A stretch of 29,993 bases of DNA from LSUCC0057 sp048549915 (GTDB taxonomy: Bacteria; Pseudomonadota; Gammaproteobacteria; Pseudomonadales; Porticoccaceae), in contig JBLYYE010000040.1 in the NCBI GenBank assembly GCA_048549915.1, forward strand, positions 1 through 29,993, read 5' to 3'. Position numbers and translations under genes: made by a program. The notes under the pieces were generated by a model. The model was not told the origin of the DNA, searched no databases, and saw nothing but the letters and a program-made list of their open reading frames with translations. This document shows positions 1 through 7,533 of the stretch, piece by piece (the first letter of the stretch is position 1; each line of letters begins with the position of its first letter).

Positions 1-8
1 TACACAAG

Positions 9-33
9 ACAAGCTCAGCCTACTGAGGCTTGT
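9..33. other. Imperfect stem-loop in the left edge region
   Basis: The arms ACAAGC-TCAG and CTGA-g-GCTTGT pair over 10 bp with one bulged G around a CCTA loop. No T-run follows on either strand, so a simple intrinsic terminator is not supported. It could be the end of an upstream transcript or a remnant repeat. The rest of 1-130 shows no gene that I can support. Confidence 0.35.
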
Positions 34-140
34 TGTAACGCCAAGAGTATGGCAGCCGGAGAATGAGAACTCCCCCAGTTCGACTGAATGCACCGCACTC
101 AGAACAAGGAGCGCAGCGGCTCAGGCATAGAAATAAAAAT

Positions 141-160
141 ACAAACTTTGACAAACTTTG
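141..160. repeat. Tandem palindromic decamer, probable ParD operator
   Basis: The decamer ACAAACTTTG occurs twice in perfect tandem. Each copy contains the 9-bp palindrome CAAA-C-TTTG, so two symmetrical sites lie 10 bp (one helical turn) apart. The repeat overlaps the -35 box of the promoter for the downstream toxin-antitoxin pair. Ribbon-helix-helix antitoxins such as ParD bind tandem short palindromes in their own promoters, so an autoregulatory operator is the natural reading, though it is inferred. Confidence 0.55.
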
Positions 161-176
161 TATCCTTGCCTAGCAT
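148..176 (+). promoter_or_regulatory. Sigma70-type promoter of the parDE-like operon
   Basis: A perfect -35 box TTGACA lies at 148-153. After a 17-bp spacer comes TAGCAT at 171-176, a 4/6 match to the -10 consensus. The -35 box is formed by the junction of the two operator decamers, so repressor binding there would occlude RNA polymerase. The antitoxin start codon lies about 33 bp downstream of the -10 box. Confidence 0.6.
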
Positions 177-209
177 GACCTGTGTAAACATTTACCGTTG
201 GAGCTCATC

Positions 210-467
210 ATGCATGTATCCCTGACTGTCGAGCTGGAATCTCGTATTAAAGCCAAAGTGGAAAGCGGCCTTTATAACAATGCCAGCGAGGTGATCCGTG
301 AAGCGCTGCGCTTTATGGAGACGCACGAAGACTGGATCCGCGAAGTTAAATTGGCTCGCTTACGTGAACAAATAAAGTTTGGTACTGATCAACTAGATCG
401 TGGTGAAGGCATCGTCATCGAATCAAAACCAGCTTTAAATTCACTATTCGACGACATTAAAGCTTGA
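210..467 (+). CDS. parD: ParD-type antitoxin, ribbon-helix-helix
   Basis: This 85-residue protein opens with the beta-strand and helices of a ParD/CopG ribbon-helix-helix domain (MHVSLTVELESRIKAKVESG, then YNNASEVIREALRFME). The more variable C-terminal half would wrap and neutralise the toxin. The ATG at 210 is chosen because GGAG lies at 200-203, 6 nt upstream. The in-frame TTG at 198 would put that SD inside the gene. The stop codon overlaps the start region of the ParE-like gene, the usual coupling in type II toxin-antitoxin operons. Autorepression through the tandem operator at 141-160 is likely. The family call is strong; the physiological role (stabilisation or stress response) cannot be read from sequence. 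Confidence 0.85.
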   Translation: MHVSLTVELESRIKAKVESGLYNNASEVIREALRFMETHEDWIREVKLARLREQIKFGTDQLDRGEGIVIESKPALNSLFDDIKA

Positions 468-772
468 GCCGAATGGCTGTAGATCAACTTGTTATAGCCC
501 CGGCCGCCAAAGTGGATCTTAAAGAAATCTATCAGTATGGGCTTCGGCAATGGGGGCAGACACAATCCGACAGTTACCTACAAAATCTGCAAGACCATTT
601 CTGGTCGCTTAAGGAACATCCACTAAAGGGTGTCCGCCGTCCCAAGCTTCTACCCGACATCAGAAGTTTGCCAATTGAAAGTCATGTGCTTTATTACAGA
701 GCCACTACAGATAAAATAGAAATCATCCGCGTTCTACACGCTCGCCAGGACCCGTGGGGACACCTCAAATAG
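464..772 (+). CDS. parE: ParE/RelE-superfamily toxin
   Basis: The product of about 100 residues has the ParE layout. An N-terminal helical hairpin (PAAKVDLKEIYQYGLRQWG, then SYLQNLQDHFWSL) is followed by the conserved 'HPLKGVRRPKL' turn. The C-terminal strands carry HVLYYRA and EIIRVLHARQDPWGHL. ParE members typically poison DNA gyrase, whereas RelE relatives cleave mRNA; the tail and the ParD partner favour ParE. The start is either TTG 464, overlapping the antitoxin stop TGA at 465-467, or ATG 473. The ATG leaves a 5-bp gap and is at least as likely. The gene appears intact, with no frameshift. Expression should depend on the promoter at 148-176. Confidence 0.85.
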   Translation: MSRMAVDQLVIAPAAKVDLKEIYQYGLRQWGQTQSDSYLQNLQDHFWSLKEHPLKGVRRPKLLPDIRSLPIESHVLYYRATTDKIEIIRVLHARQDPWGHLK

Positions 773-819
773 CTAAATAGCCGTCACAGTGACAAGGATT
801 TATCCAGCTCAGGCAGGTT

Positions 820-2157
820 GTGCCTACTCTTAACAAACACTTTATGCGCACACTACTCACTTTAAGCTCGCTACTATTTTCTACCGCCTTACTACTTATT
901 GGCCACGGTATTCAAGTGACTTTGCTGCCCCTGCGCGGTTCCGCTATTGGCTTGGGCGACACAGTTATTGGGCTGATCGGCTCGGCATACTTTGCAGGTT
1001 TTATTGTCGGCTGCTTCACACTGCCCAAGCTCATTGCGCGTGTGGGTCATATTCGCGGCTTTTCGGCATTTACTGCATTAGCGATCAGCGCACTGCTATC
1101 GCTGGCTTTTACTGACTGGTGGCCAGCTTGGCTATTGGTACGCTTTACCTTCGGCGCAATGATGTGCGGGCTCTACACCATTATAGAAAGCTGGCTCAAT
1201 GACCAGTCGACCAGCCAAAGCCGGGGCAGAGTGCTGGGTGCATATACCTTTATTACCCTATCAGGCATGGCAGTTGGACAGTTGATCATAGGCGAACTAG
1301 TGGTTGGTTCATCGACACCGCTAATGCTTGCGGCCATTTTTTTAGCCCTCTCGATTATCCCAGTCAGCATGACTCGCAAGCTTGCCCCTGCACCCATGGT
1401 TTCCACTCAGATCAGTTTTAGTCTGCTTTATAGCCGTTCAAAAACAGCTTTCGTTGCCGCTCTACTGTCTGGGCTCATTACTGGCAGTTTTTGGTCTTTG
1501 GGCGCGATTTTTGCGCAACAATCACTCGGTTCTATTTCTTCGGCATCCGCTTTTGTCGGCGTCGCGATTATCGGCGGCGCGGTTATGCAGTACCCAATTG
1601 GGATACTCTCAGATCGTATAGGGCGCCAACGCGTACTCACCATAATCTGTTTGCTGAGTACGCTTGTCTGTGGGTTTGTCGCCAGTGTCGAAAGTCGTTA
1701 TCTGTTGTTAGTCAGCGGCTTTTTATTTGGAGCTCTCTCCATGCCGCTCTATGCACTGGCATTAGCCACCGCAATAGATCGCGCTGAACCCGGGGAATTT
1801 ATATTAGTGGGCTCATCTGTTCTGTTACTCAATGCCAGCGGCGCTGTTATTGCTCCGCCTATTTTAGGTGCGGCTATGGGCCAACTCGGCTCAGCAGCAC
1901 TGTGGTTGGGAATGGCGACGATGAGCTTCTTGGGTGCACTCTACTTTTTAACGCAGCGCTTTGAATCTACCTCGAGCGGCGAACAAGAACACAGTGAATT
2001 TGCAGTAGCGGCAGCTGAGATGGCACCCACGAGTTTTGATATGGACCCCCGCGGTCCTGTAGAGAGCGAAGCGACAATCGATGGTCTCGAGGAAGCGCCC
2101 GCTCTGGCCACTCAACCATCCTCTGGCAGCAACCAATCCAGCACACCCAATAGTTAA
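820..2157 (+). CDS. MFS transporter, YcaD-like
   Basis: This 445-residue polytopic protein has about 12 hydrophobic segments and belongs to the major facilitator superfamily. The region ESWLNDQSTSQSRGRVLGAY, after the first four helices, matches the ES...S.NRGR..AAY element that I recall from E. coli YcaD. The second-half loop QYPIGILSDRIGRQR is the classic MFS D-R-x-G-R-[KR] motif. Its substrate is unknown. About 60 residues at the C-terminus (from about 385) are hydrophilic, rich in Glu, Pro and Ser, and probably cytoplasmic. The GTG at 820 follows AGG/CAGG at 811-817; the in-frame ATG at 844 lacks an evident SD but gives a more typical N-terminus. It ends 11 bp before the DASS symporter gene, suggesting co-transcription. 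Confidence 0.85.
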   Translation: MPTLNKHFMRTLLTLSSLLFSTALLLIGHGIQVTLLPLRGSAIGLGDTVIGLIGSAYFAGFIVGCFTLPKLIARVGHIRGFSAFTALAISALLSLAFTDWWPAWLLVRFTFGAMMCGLYTIIESWLNDQSTSQSRGRVLGAYTFITLSGMAVGQLIIGELVVGSSTPLMLAAIFLALSIIPVSMTRKLAPAPMVSTQISFSLLYSRSKTAFVAALLSGLITGSFWSLGAIFAQQSLGSISSASAFVGVAIIGGAVMQYPIGILSDRIGRQRVLTIICLLSTLVCGFVASVESRYLLLVSGFLFGALSMPLYALALATAIDRAEPGEFILVGSSVLLLNASGAVIAPPILGAAMGQLGSAALWLGMATMSFLGALYFLTQRFESTSSGEQEHSEFAVAAAEMAPTSFDMDPRGPVESEATIDGLEEAPALATQPSSGSNQSSTPNS

Positions 2158-2168
2158 CAGGAAAAAAC

Positions 2169-3539
2169 ATGCCCCTGCGCCCAACTCTAGTTGTACCGCT
2201 GTTAGCTCTGCTCTGTTTCTTTTTGCTGACCACACTAGGCTTAGCCTACCCGCCCGCCATCACCACCGCTATTGCGGTATTGACTGTCGGCTGGTGGATT
2301 ACTGAGGCACTGCCCATACCCGCTACTTCGCTTATCCCGTTTGCAGCTCTGCCCTTAGCCGGGGTTATTGATCATAAAATAGCTGCACAGGCCTTGGGCA
2401 GCCATGTCATTCTGCTCTTGATGGCAGCGTTTATGCTCTCCAAGGCGCTGGAAAAAAGCCTGGTTCACGAGCGCCTCGCCGTTCAGCTACTGAACTTAAT
2501 TGGTGCGCACAGCGGTCGGCTGCTTTTACTCGGCTTTATGATGACTGCAGCACTGCTCTCAATGTGGATATCCAATACCGCCACCGCGCTGATTATGATG
2601 CCTATGGCATTGGCGATTAGCAGCGCTGCCAACAACCGCAAGCTCACTGTGGCGCTTATTTTAGGTATCGCCTACGCGGCCAGTGTGGGCGGCATGGGTA
2701 CGCTGATTGGCACACCGCCCAATGTGATTTTTGCCGGTATTTATGAAGCGCAAACGGGGCGCGAAGTGGGCTTTATCGACTGGATGGCTATCGGCCTACC
2801 TGTAGTGGTTATCGCAATACCGCTAATGGCTCTGTGGTTGGGTAGGCATATCGATACAGCGACAAATTTCACCCTGCCCGAAAGTGGCCCTTGGCGCAGT
2901 GAAGAGCGGCGCGTTTTAGTTGTATTTGCACTAACAGTACTGGCGTGGATCACACGCAGCCAACCCTTTGGCGGTTGGACAGGTGCGTTAGGATTAGATG
3001 GAATAGGTGACAGCACCATTGCCTTAACCGCAGTTGTCATTATGTTTGTTATACCCAACGGCCGGCCCGGCCAACGGCTGTTAGATTGGGAGAGTGCCGT
3101 AACTATACCGTGGGGAATGTTACTGCTCTTTGCAGGCGGCATCTGCTTGGCCAAAGGGTTTGATGCTTCGGGTTTGAGCACTATGTTGGGCGATGGCTTG
3201 CGCGGGCTGAGCAACTTGCCGATTTGGCTCATGTTGCTGGTTCTCTGCTTGACGGTCACTTACTTGACCGAGGTCACTAGCAACACCGCCACAGCTACCC
3301 TGCTGATGCCTATTTTGGCTGCGACTGCCGTGGCGATTGGCCTAGACCCAAAAGCCTTAATGATACCGGCTGCGCTAGCGGCTAGCAGTGCCTTCATGTT
3401 GCCTGTAGCTACGGCACCCAATGCCATTGCCTACAGCACTGGGCAATTTTCTATCTCTGAAATGGCCAGAGAAGGCGCCCTGCTTAGCGCGACCGTCTCA
3501 ACCATCATTACCTTAGTGTGCTACTGGCTGCTGGTTTAG
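2169..3539 (+). CDS. DASS/SLC13-family anion:sodium symporter
   Basis: This 456-residue inner-membrane carrier belongs to the divalent anion:Na+ symporter family (dicarboxylates, sulfate and similar anions). Both inverted-repeat substrate and sodium signatures are visible: WISNTATALIMMP at about residue 138 and TSNTATATLLMP at about 370. The C-terminal family signature ASSAFMLPVATAPNAIAYST is also present. The hairpin region GGMGTLIGTPPNVIFAG is typical of the family. CAGGA lies 6 bp before the ATG. Whether it carries succinate-type dicarboxylates, sulfate or something else cannot be decided here. It converges on proB across only 15 bp, and I see no terminator between them. Confidence 0.88.
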   Translation: MPLRPTLVVPLLALLCFFLLTTLGLAYPPAITTAIAVLTVGWWITEALPIPATSLIPFAALPLAGVIDHKIAAQALGSHVILLLMAAFMLSKALEKSLVHERLAVQLLNLIGAHSGRLLLLGFMMTAALLSMWISNTATALIMMPMALAISSAANNRKLTVALILGIAYAASVGGMGTLIGTPPNVIFAGIYEAQTGREVGFIDWMAIGLPVVVIAIPLMALWLGRHIDTATNFTLPESGPWRSEERRVLVVFALTVLAWITRSQPFGGWTGALGLDGIGDSTIALTAVVIMFVIPNGRPGQRLLDWESAVTIPWGMLLLFAGGICLAKGFDASGLSTMLGDGLRGLSNLPIWLMLLVLCLTVTYLTEVTSNTATATLLMPILAATAVAIGLDPKALMIPAALAASSAFMLPVATAPNAIAYSTGQFSISEMAREGALLSATVSTIITLVCYWLLV

Positions 3540-3554
3540 CTAATGGTGTAGCTT

Positions 3555-4673
3555 TCAGAGTACGACTAAATTATCGCGGTGAATAAGTTCTAGATCATCG
3601 CAAAAACCCAGCACTGAGGCTATCTCTTCACTCGGCAGCCCTTTGATCAGGTTCGCCTCACTGGCACTGTAATTTATCAAACCGCGGGCGATTTCACGCC
3701 CGTCGGCGGCGAGACAACTGACTAAGTCACCCCGTTTAAAATCACCGGAAACTGCAGTCACTCCCACTGGCAATAGACTTTTGCCACTGTTGCAGAGCAC
3801 CTTCACTGCGCCCTCATCCAGCACCAACTGGCCGCGCAGCTGCAACTGGCCGGCCAGCCACTGTTTGCGCGCAGCCAAAGGTTTTTGGCCGGCCTCTAGC
3901 AGTGTGCCCAAGGCTTCACCGGCGGCGATACGGGTCAAAACATTGTTAAGCCGGCCACCCACAATACGGGTATCGCAACCCGAGCGCGCAGCCAGACGCG
4001 CTGCTTGCAGTTTGGTACTCATGCCGCCGCGACCCAGGCCACTGTTGCTACCGCCCGCTATTGCATCTAACGCACGATCAGTGGCCTTGGCTGAACTTAT
4101 TAACGTGGCACTAGCATCGCTATCAGGGTTGGCCGAATAGAGACCATCTTTATCGGTCAAAATCAGCAGCAGATCGGCATCGATCAAATTAGCCACTAAA
4201 GCCGCCAAACTGTCGTTGTCGCCAAAGCGGATTTCGTCAGTCACTACCGTATCGTTTTCGTTAACTACCGGCACTGCACCGAGCTCTAGTAGTGTTGAGA
4301 TAGTACTGCGCGCATTGAGATAACGCTGGCGGTTAGCAAGGTCGTCATGGTCTAAAAGAATTTGTGCTGTATGGCGCTTATAGCGCTGAAAGCTGGCTTC
4401 ATACGCTTGTACCAAGCCCATTTGGCCTACCGCCGCAGCCGCTTGCAGCTGATGGAGTGCTTCGGGGCGCTTACTCCAACCGAGACGGACAATACCTTCG
4501 GCGACAGCCCCTGAGGAGACCAGTACAATCTCAATACCTTGATCGAGTAGCCCAGCCAATTGTTCAACCCAACTATCAATAGCCGTGCGAGCCAAACCCC
4601 GGCCATCATCGGTCAAAAGTGCGCTACCTATCTTTACTACCCAGCGCCGGCTCTGTTCGGAACTCACTGTCAT
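3555..4673 (-). CDS. proB: Glutamate 5-kinase
   Basis: ProB phosphorylates L-glutamate with ATP to gamma-glutamyl phosphate, the first step of proline synthesis in the cytoplasm. The 372 residues show the amino-acid kinase fold: VVKIGSALLTDDG near the N-terminus, VLVSSGAVAEG, PVVNENDTV and FGDNDSLAALVANLIDADLLLILTDKDGLY. The GRGGMSTKLQAARLAA loop follows. The last 95 or so residues (from VDEG/KVLCNSGKSLLPVGV) form a PUA domain, as in E. coli ProB. The usual length is about 367-375. It lies 23 bp downstream of obgE on the same strand, matching the conserved obgE-proB order of Pseudomonas-like gammaproteobacteria. Feedback inhibition by proline is known for the family and is not visible here. 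Confidence 0.97.
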   Translation of the reverse strand: MTVSSEQSRRWVVKIGSALLTDDGRGLARTAIDSWVEQLAGLLDQGIEIVLVSSGAVAEGIVRLGWSKRPEALHQLQAAAAVGQMGLVQAYEASFQRYKRHTAQILLDHDDLANRQRYLNARSTISTLLELGAVPVVNENDTVVTDEIRFGDNDSLAALVANLIDADLLLILTDKDGLYSANPDSDASATLISSAKATDRALDAIAGGSNSGLGRGGMSTKLQAARLAARSGCDTRIVGGRLNNVLTRIAAGEALGTLLEAGQKPLAARKQWLAGQLQLRGQLVLDEGAVKVLCNSGKSLLPVGVTAVSGDFKRGDLVSCLAADGREIARGLINYSASEANLIKGLPSEEIASVLGFCDDLELIHRDNLVVL

Positions 4674-4696
4674 TAAATTATTCCATCATGCTATGA

Positions 4697-5908
4697 CTAT
4701 TGTGCGTACTCAATTTCGACTTCGTGATCATCGTCGTCATCGTCAAAATCTTCTTCAAGCGGGTCAATTGCTGCGCCCGCCTTGCGGTTTTGGCGACGCC
4801 ATTCAGCCAACTCTTCGATACGTTCGCGTGCCTCAGCCTGCACTTGCAAGCGCCGCTGCTCGGCCTGCTCTACCACCTCGGGATCAGCGAGTTCGCGTTC
4901 GCGCAGCTCATCGATGTAAGCCATGATCGCAGTACACAACGCTTTAGTGCCGACACCATTAATCGCTGAAATATTAAATACCGGCCCCTGCCAGTTGAGC
5001 GCCTCGACCACTTCGCGGCAGCGCGCCTCAACCTCATCTTCGGGCAGTAGATCGGTTTTGTTCAAGACCAACCAGCGGTCACCTGCCGCCAGCGTAGGGC
5101 TAAACTTTTCGAGCTCATTTTCGATATCAGCGGCGTGTTCTGCAGGGCTTTTTTCGTCGTAGGGGAGCATATCCACCAGATGCAACAGCAGACGCGTCCG
5201 AGTGAGATGCTTGAGGAAGCGTATCCCCAAACCGGCACCCTCAGAGGCACCTTCAATCAGCCCTGGAATATCGGCAATGACAAAACTTTGGTCAGCACTC
5301 ATACCCACGACACCTAAATTGGGTACCAAGGTAGTAAACGGGTAGTTGGCCACCTTTGGGCGCGCGGCAGAGACGGCGCGGATAAATGTCGACTTGCCCG
5401 CATTAGGTAGGCCCAGCAGACCCACATCGGCGAGTACTTTCAGTTCTAGCTTGAGTTCCCGCAGCTCACCCTCAGAGCCGTTGCTGGTCTGGCGAGGTGC
5501 GCGGTTGGTACTAGATTTGTAGCGAGTGTTGCCCAAGCCGTGCCAACCCCCTTGAGCGATTTTTAAGCGCTGGCCAATTTCAGTCAGATCGCCTAAAAGT
5601 TCGTCACTTTCAAGGTCGATGACGGTGGTGCCGACCGGCACTTTCAGGACCAAGTCTTCGCCCTTTGCGCCGGTACAATTGGCGCCGCTGCCCTGCTCGC
5701 CGTTCTCTGCTTTAAAACGGCGCGTGTAGCGAAAATCAATTAACGTATTGAGGCCTTCATCCGCCTCTAAAAATACGCTGCCGCCATCACCGCCGTCACC
5801 GCCGTCGGGGCCGCCTTTGGGAATATATTTCTCGCGACGAAAACTCATGCAGCCATTGCCGCCCTTGCCCGCTTGAACTGTAATTGTCGCTTCATCAACA
5901 AATTTCAT
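4697..5908 (-). CDS. obgE: Obg-family GTPase ObgE/CgtA
   Basis: This essential ribosome-associated GTPase acts in 50S subunit maturation and stress signalling. The glycine-rich Obg domain spans about residues 1-158 (AGKGGNGCMSFRREK, then GGPDGGDGGDGGSVFL). The G domain carries the P-loop GLPNAGKST, the switch segment NYPFTTLVPNLGVV, the G3 motif DIPGLIEGASEGAGLG, NKTD and SAI. The 403-residue length and the acidic tail, with a run of seven aspartates after the residue-375 region, suit gammaproteobacterial Obg. The gene is separated from rpmA by an intrinsic terminator, so it probably has its own weak promoter or receives read-through. proB follows directly. Confidence 0.97.
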   Translation of the reverse strand: MKFVDEATITVQAGKGGNGCMSFRREKYIPKGGPDGGDGGDGGSVFLEADEGLNTLIDFRYTRRFKAENGEQGSGANCTGAKGEDLVLKVPVGTTVIDLESDELLGDLTEIGQRLKIAQGGWHGLGNTRYKSSTNRAPRQTSNGSEGELRELKLELKVLADVGLLGLPNAGKSTFIRAVSAARPKVANYPFTTLVPNLGVVGMSADQSFVIADIPGLIEGASEGAGLGIRFLKHLTRTRLLLHLVDMLPYDEKSPAEHAADIENELEKFSPTLAAGDRWLVLNKTDLLPEDEVEARCREVVEALNWQGPVFNISAINGVGTKALCTAIMAYIDELRERELADPEVVEQAEQRRLQVQAEARERIEELAEWRRQNRKAGAAIDPLEEDFDDDDDDHEVEIEYAQ

Positions 5909-5972
5909 AATCGTCTCTCTCTGGCCGCCCCCAGTATAAACCAGAGCGCGCTACAGAATTTTTTACAGGCAC

Positions 5973-5997
5973 AAAAAAAGGCCCGCAGGCCTTTTTT
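5973..5997 (-). terminator. Intrinsic terminator after rpmA
   Basis: On the minus strand AAAAAAGGCC, loop TGCG, GGCCTTTTTTT forms a stem ending in a T-run. It starts 17 bp past the rpmA stop and lies before obgE. The flanking A- and T-tracts make it potentially bidirectional. It would limit read-through from the strong ribosomal-protein operon into obgE. Confidence 0.8.
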
Positions 5998-6013
5998 ATT
6001 CGCAGTGTGTCAA

Positions 6014-6271
6014 TTAAGCGGTGACAACATCAACGAACTTGCGGCTGTGTGGGCCGCGCTGAACGAATGTTACAACACCGTCAGCTTTGGCGAACAAAGT
6101 GTGGTCTTTACCGCAACCAACATTGTCACCAGCGTGGAACTTGGTGCCGCGCTGACGAACAATGATGCCGCCTGCAGCAATAGTTTGACCACCAAACACT
6201 TTTACACCCAGTCGCTTACTCTCTGAGTCGCGACCGTTACGAGTACTACCACCAGCTTTCTTGTGAGCCAT
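6014..6271 (-). CDS. rpmA: 50S ribosomal protein bL27
   Basis: This 85-residue large-subunit protein has the invariant N-terminus MAHKKAGGSTRNGRDSES. The flexible tail of L27 reaches the peptidyl transferase centre. The middle segment GVKVFGGQTIAAGGIIVRQRGTKFHAG and GKDHTLFA are family signatures. It lies 19 bp downstream of rplU in the usual rplU-rpmA operon and is followed by an intrinsic terminator. The N-terminus begins directly with MAHKK, so no Firmicute-style cleavable extension is present. Confidence 0.99.
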   Translation of the reverse strand: MAHKKAGGSTRNGRDSESKRLGVKVFGGQTIAAGGIIVRQRGTKFHAGDNVGCGKDHTLFAKADGVVTFVQRGPHSRKFVDVVTA

Positions 6272-6290
6272 GAGTTATCTCCTCTCAATA

Positions 6291-6605
6291 TTAGCCAGCG
6301 TTAATGCCGGTAATTTTAACTTCGGTAAACCACTGTCGGTGACCCTGCTGCTTGCGAGAGTGCTTGCGACGGCGGAACTTGATAATACTGACTTTGTCGG
6401 CACGGCCGTGAGCGATGACTTCTGCAGTCACTTTACCGCCATCAACCAAAGGGGCACCGATTTTAACGTCTGCGCCTTCGCCTACCATCAAAACTTGATC
6501 GAAATCGATGGTTTCCCCAGTGGCCGCGTCGAGCTTCTCAAGCTTAAGGGTCTCCCCTTCCACGACTCGGTGCTGCTTGCCACCACTTTTAATAACTGCG
6601 TACAT
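6291..6605 (-). CDS. rplU: 50S ribosomal protein bL21
   Basis: This 104-residue protein has the standard bL21 start MYAVIKSGGKQHRVVEGE and the RNA-binding C-terminal FRRRKHSRKQQGHRQWFTEVKITGI. It binds 23S rRNA in the large subunit. It is the first gene of the rplU-rpmA operon. A promoter at 6691-6719 and a short hairpin at 6625-6643 lie in the 5' leader. The length matches E. coli L21 (103). Confidence 0.99.
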   Translation of the reverse strand: MYAVIKSGGKQHRVVEGETLKLEKLDAATGETIDFDQVLMVGEGADVKIGAPLVDGGKVTAEVIAHGRADKVSIIKFRRRKHSRKQQGHRQWFTEVKITGINAG

Positions 6606-6624
6606 TGTCTACTCCGTCTATGGG

Positions 6625-6643
6625 AGGCCGGATTGTTCGGCCT
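6625..6643 (-). promoter_or_regulatory. Hairpin in the rplU 5' leader
   Basis: On the minus strand AGGCCG-AACAATC-CGGCCT forms a 6-bp GC-rich stem with a 7-nt loop. It ends about 19 nt upstream of the rplU start codon, close to the ribosome-binding region. It has no T-run. A role in leader regulation of the r-protein operon is possible but rests only on position. Confidence 0.4.
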
Positions 6644-6690
6644 GTCTCTTTCGAACCCAGCGTATTCAACAGCTCGGCGAGAGGGCGGCA

Positions 6691-6719
6691 ATTCTAATGC
6701 AGGGCAACCCCTGAGGCAA
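6691..6719 (-). promoter_or_regulatory. Promoter of rplU-rpmA
   Basis: Reading the minus strand, TTGCCT (6719-6714) is followed after a 17-bp spacer by TAGAAT (6696-6691). This is a good sigma70 match at optimal spacing. A GC-rich tract directly downstream of the -10 box (GCCGCCC) resembles the discriminator of stringently controlled ribosomal promoters. The predicted leader is about 80 nt long. Confidence 0.65.
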
Positions 6720-6783
6720 TAGCTAGCAGGCGAAAAAACACTCTTTTACAGCAACAATTATCGCCTTTTCCGAATAATGACGG

Positions 6784-7530
6784 TTACTCGATCCAGATTA
6801 GCGCAGCGTGGCGGCCTGTGGTGCCGTCACGACGGTAAGAAAAACACCGCTCCGGCTCTGCCAGTGTATTGATATCACCACCGAAACAGGCCACGCGCCC
6901 ACGTTTTTGCAACTTTAACTGGACCAGTTTAGCTAAGTTCATCAAGTACTTGCCGTTATTGCGCGGCACAAACGCCGTCTCTAAAGAGCTATCGGCTGGG
7001 TAACTGGCAACGCTGGCGAGTACCTGCTCGCGCACTTCACTGCCCACCTCAAAATCGGCTGCGCCTATTGCTGGCCCCAGATAAGCCAACAGAGGTTGCT
7101 GGTCAAAATGCAGAAGAGCGGCCTCAATCACTCCGCCGACCAAACCGCGCCAGCCAACATGTACCGCAGCCACTTGCTCGCCGCTGGCATCGCAAAGCAA
7201 TAGCGGCAGGCAATCTGCACCCATGGCGACACAGACCGCACCCGCTGTTTTGCTATAACAGCCGTCAGCTTCAATATTGGGTTGCCAAGCGCTGCTATCG
7301 ATTACTTTTGAGCTGTGTATCTGACTCAGCCACAGGGGGCTGCTGGGCAACTTGAGCTGATGATTTAAGGCGCTGCGGTTTGCCGCCACAGCTTGTTCGC
7401 TGTCACCTACGTGATCTCCCATATTGGCCGAAGTAAAAGCCCCACTGCTGCTGCCACCACGGCGCAGCGATATCGCCGCGCGCACACCAACCGGCAGGGA
7501 CCACTGCATGGGTAACAGCTCGATAGCCAT
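6784..7530 (-). CDS. pgeF: Peptidoglycan editing factor / purine nucleoside phosphorylase, YfiH (PgeF) family
   Basis: This 248-residue DUF152-family protein was formerly called a 'multicopper polyphenol oxidase/laccase'. Related proteins act as purine nucleoside phosphorylase/adenosine deaminase, and E. coli YfiH is implicated in removing wrong MurC products. The zinc-site residues are visible in QIHSSKV (His), GADCLPLLLCD (Cys) and AAVHVGWRG (His). The YLGPAIGAADFEVG and RCFSYRRDGTTGRHAALIWI segments are also conserved. It starts 3 nt after the rluD stop, with GGGG just before the ATG. This matches the widespread rluD-yfiH pairing. Confidence 0.93.
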   Translation of the reverse strand: MAIELLPMQWSLPVGVRAAISLRRGGSSSGAFTSANMGDHVGDSEQAVAANRSALNHQLKLPSSPLWLSQIHSSKVIDSSAWQPNIEADGCYSKTAGAVCVAMGADCLPLLLCDASGEQVAAVHVGWRGLVGGVIEAALLHFDQQPLLAYLGPAIGAADFEVGSEVREQVLASVASYPADSSLETAFVPRNNGKYLMNLAKLVQLKLQKRGRVACFGGDINTLAEPERCFSYRRDGTTGRHAALIWIE

Positions 7531-7533
7531 CCC

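Noticed and set aside
1..60. Possible integron attC site near the TA pair
   Set aside because: The hairpin lacks the GTTRRRY / RYYYAAC core pairs, and no integrase or cassette array is visible.
2741..3259. 172-codon minus-strand frame inside the DASS symporter gene
   Set aside because: It is fully antisense to a well-supported membrane transporter, with no SD, no recognisable domain and low-complexity composition.
4731..4748. Short ATC/GTC-rich microsatellite
   Set aside because: It simply encodes the poly-aspartate acidic tail of ObgE.
6721..6783. Possible terminator between pgeF and rplU regions
   Set aside because: GGCGA and TCGCC arms pair only across a loop of about 25 nt or more, too weak to call.
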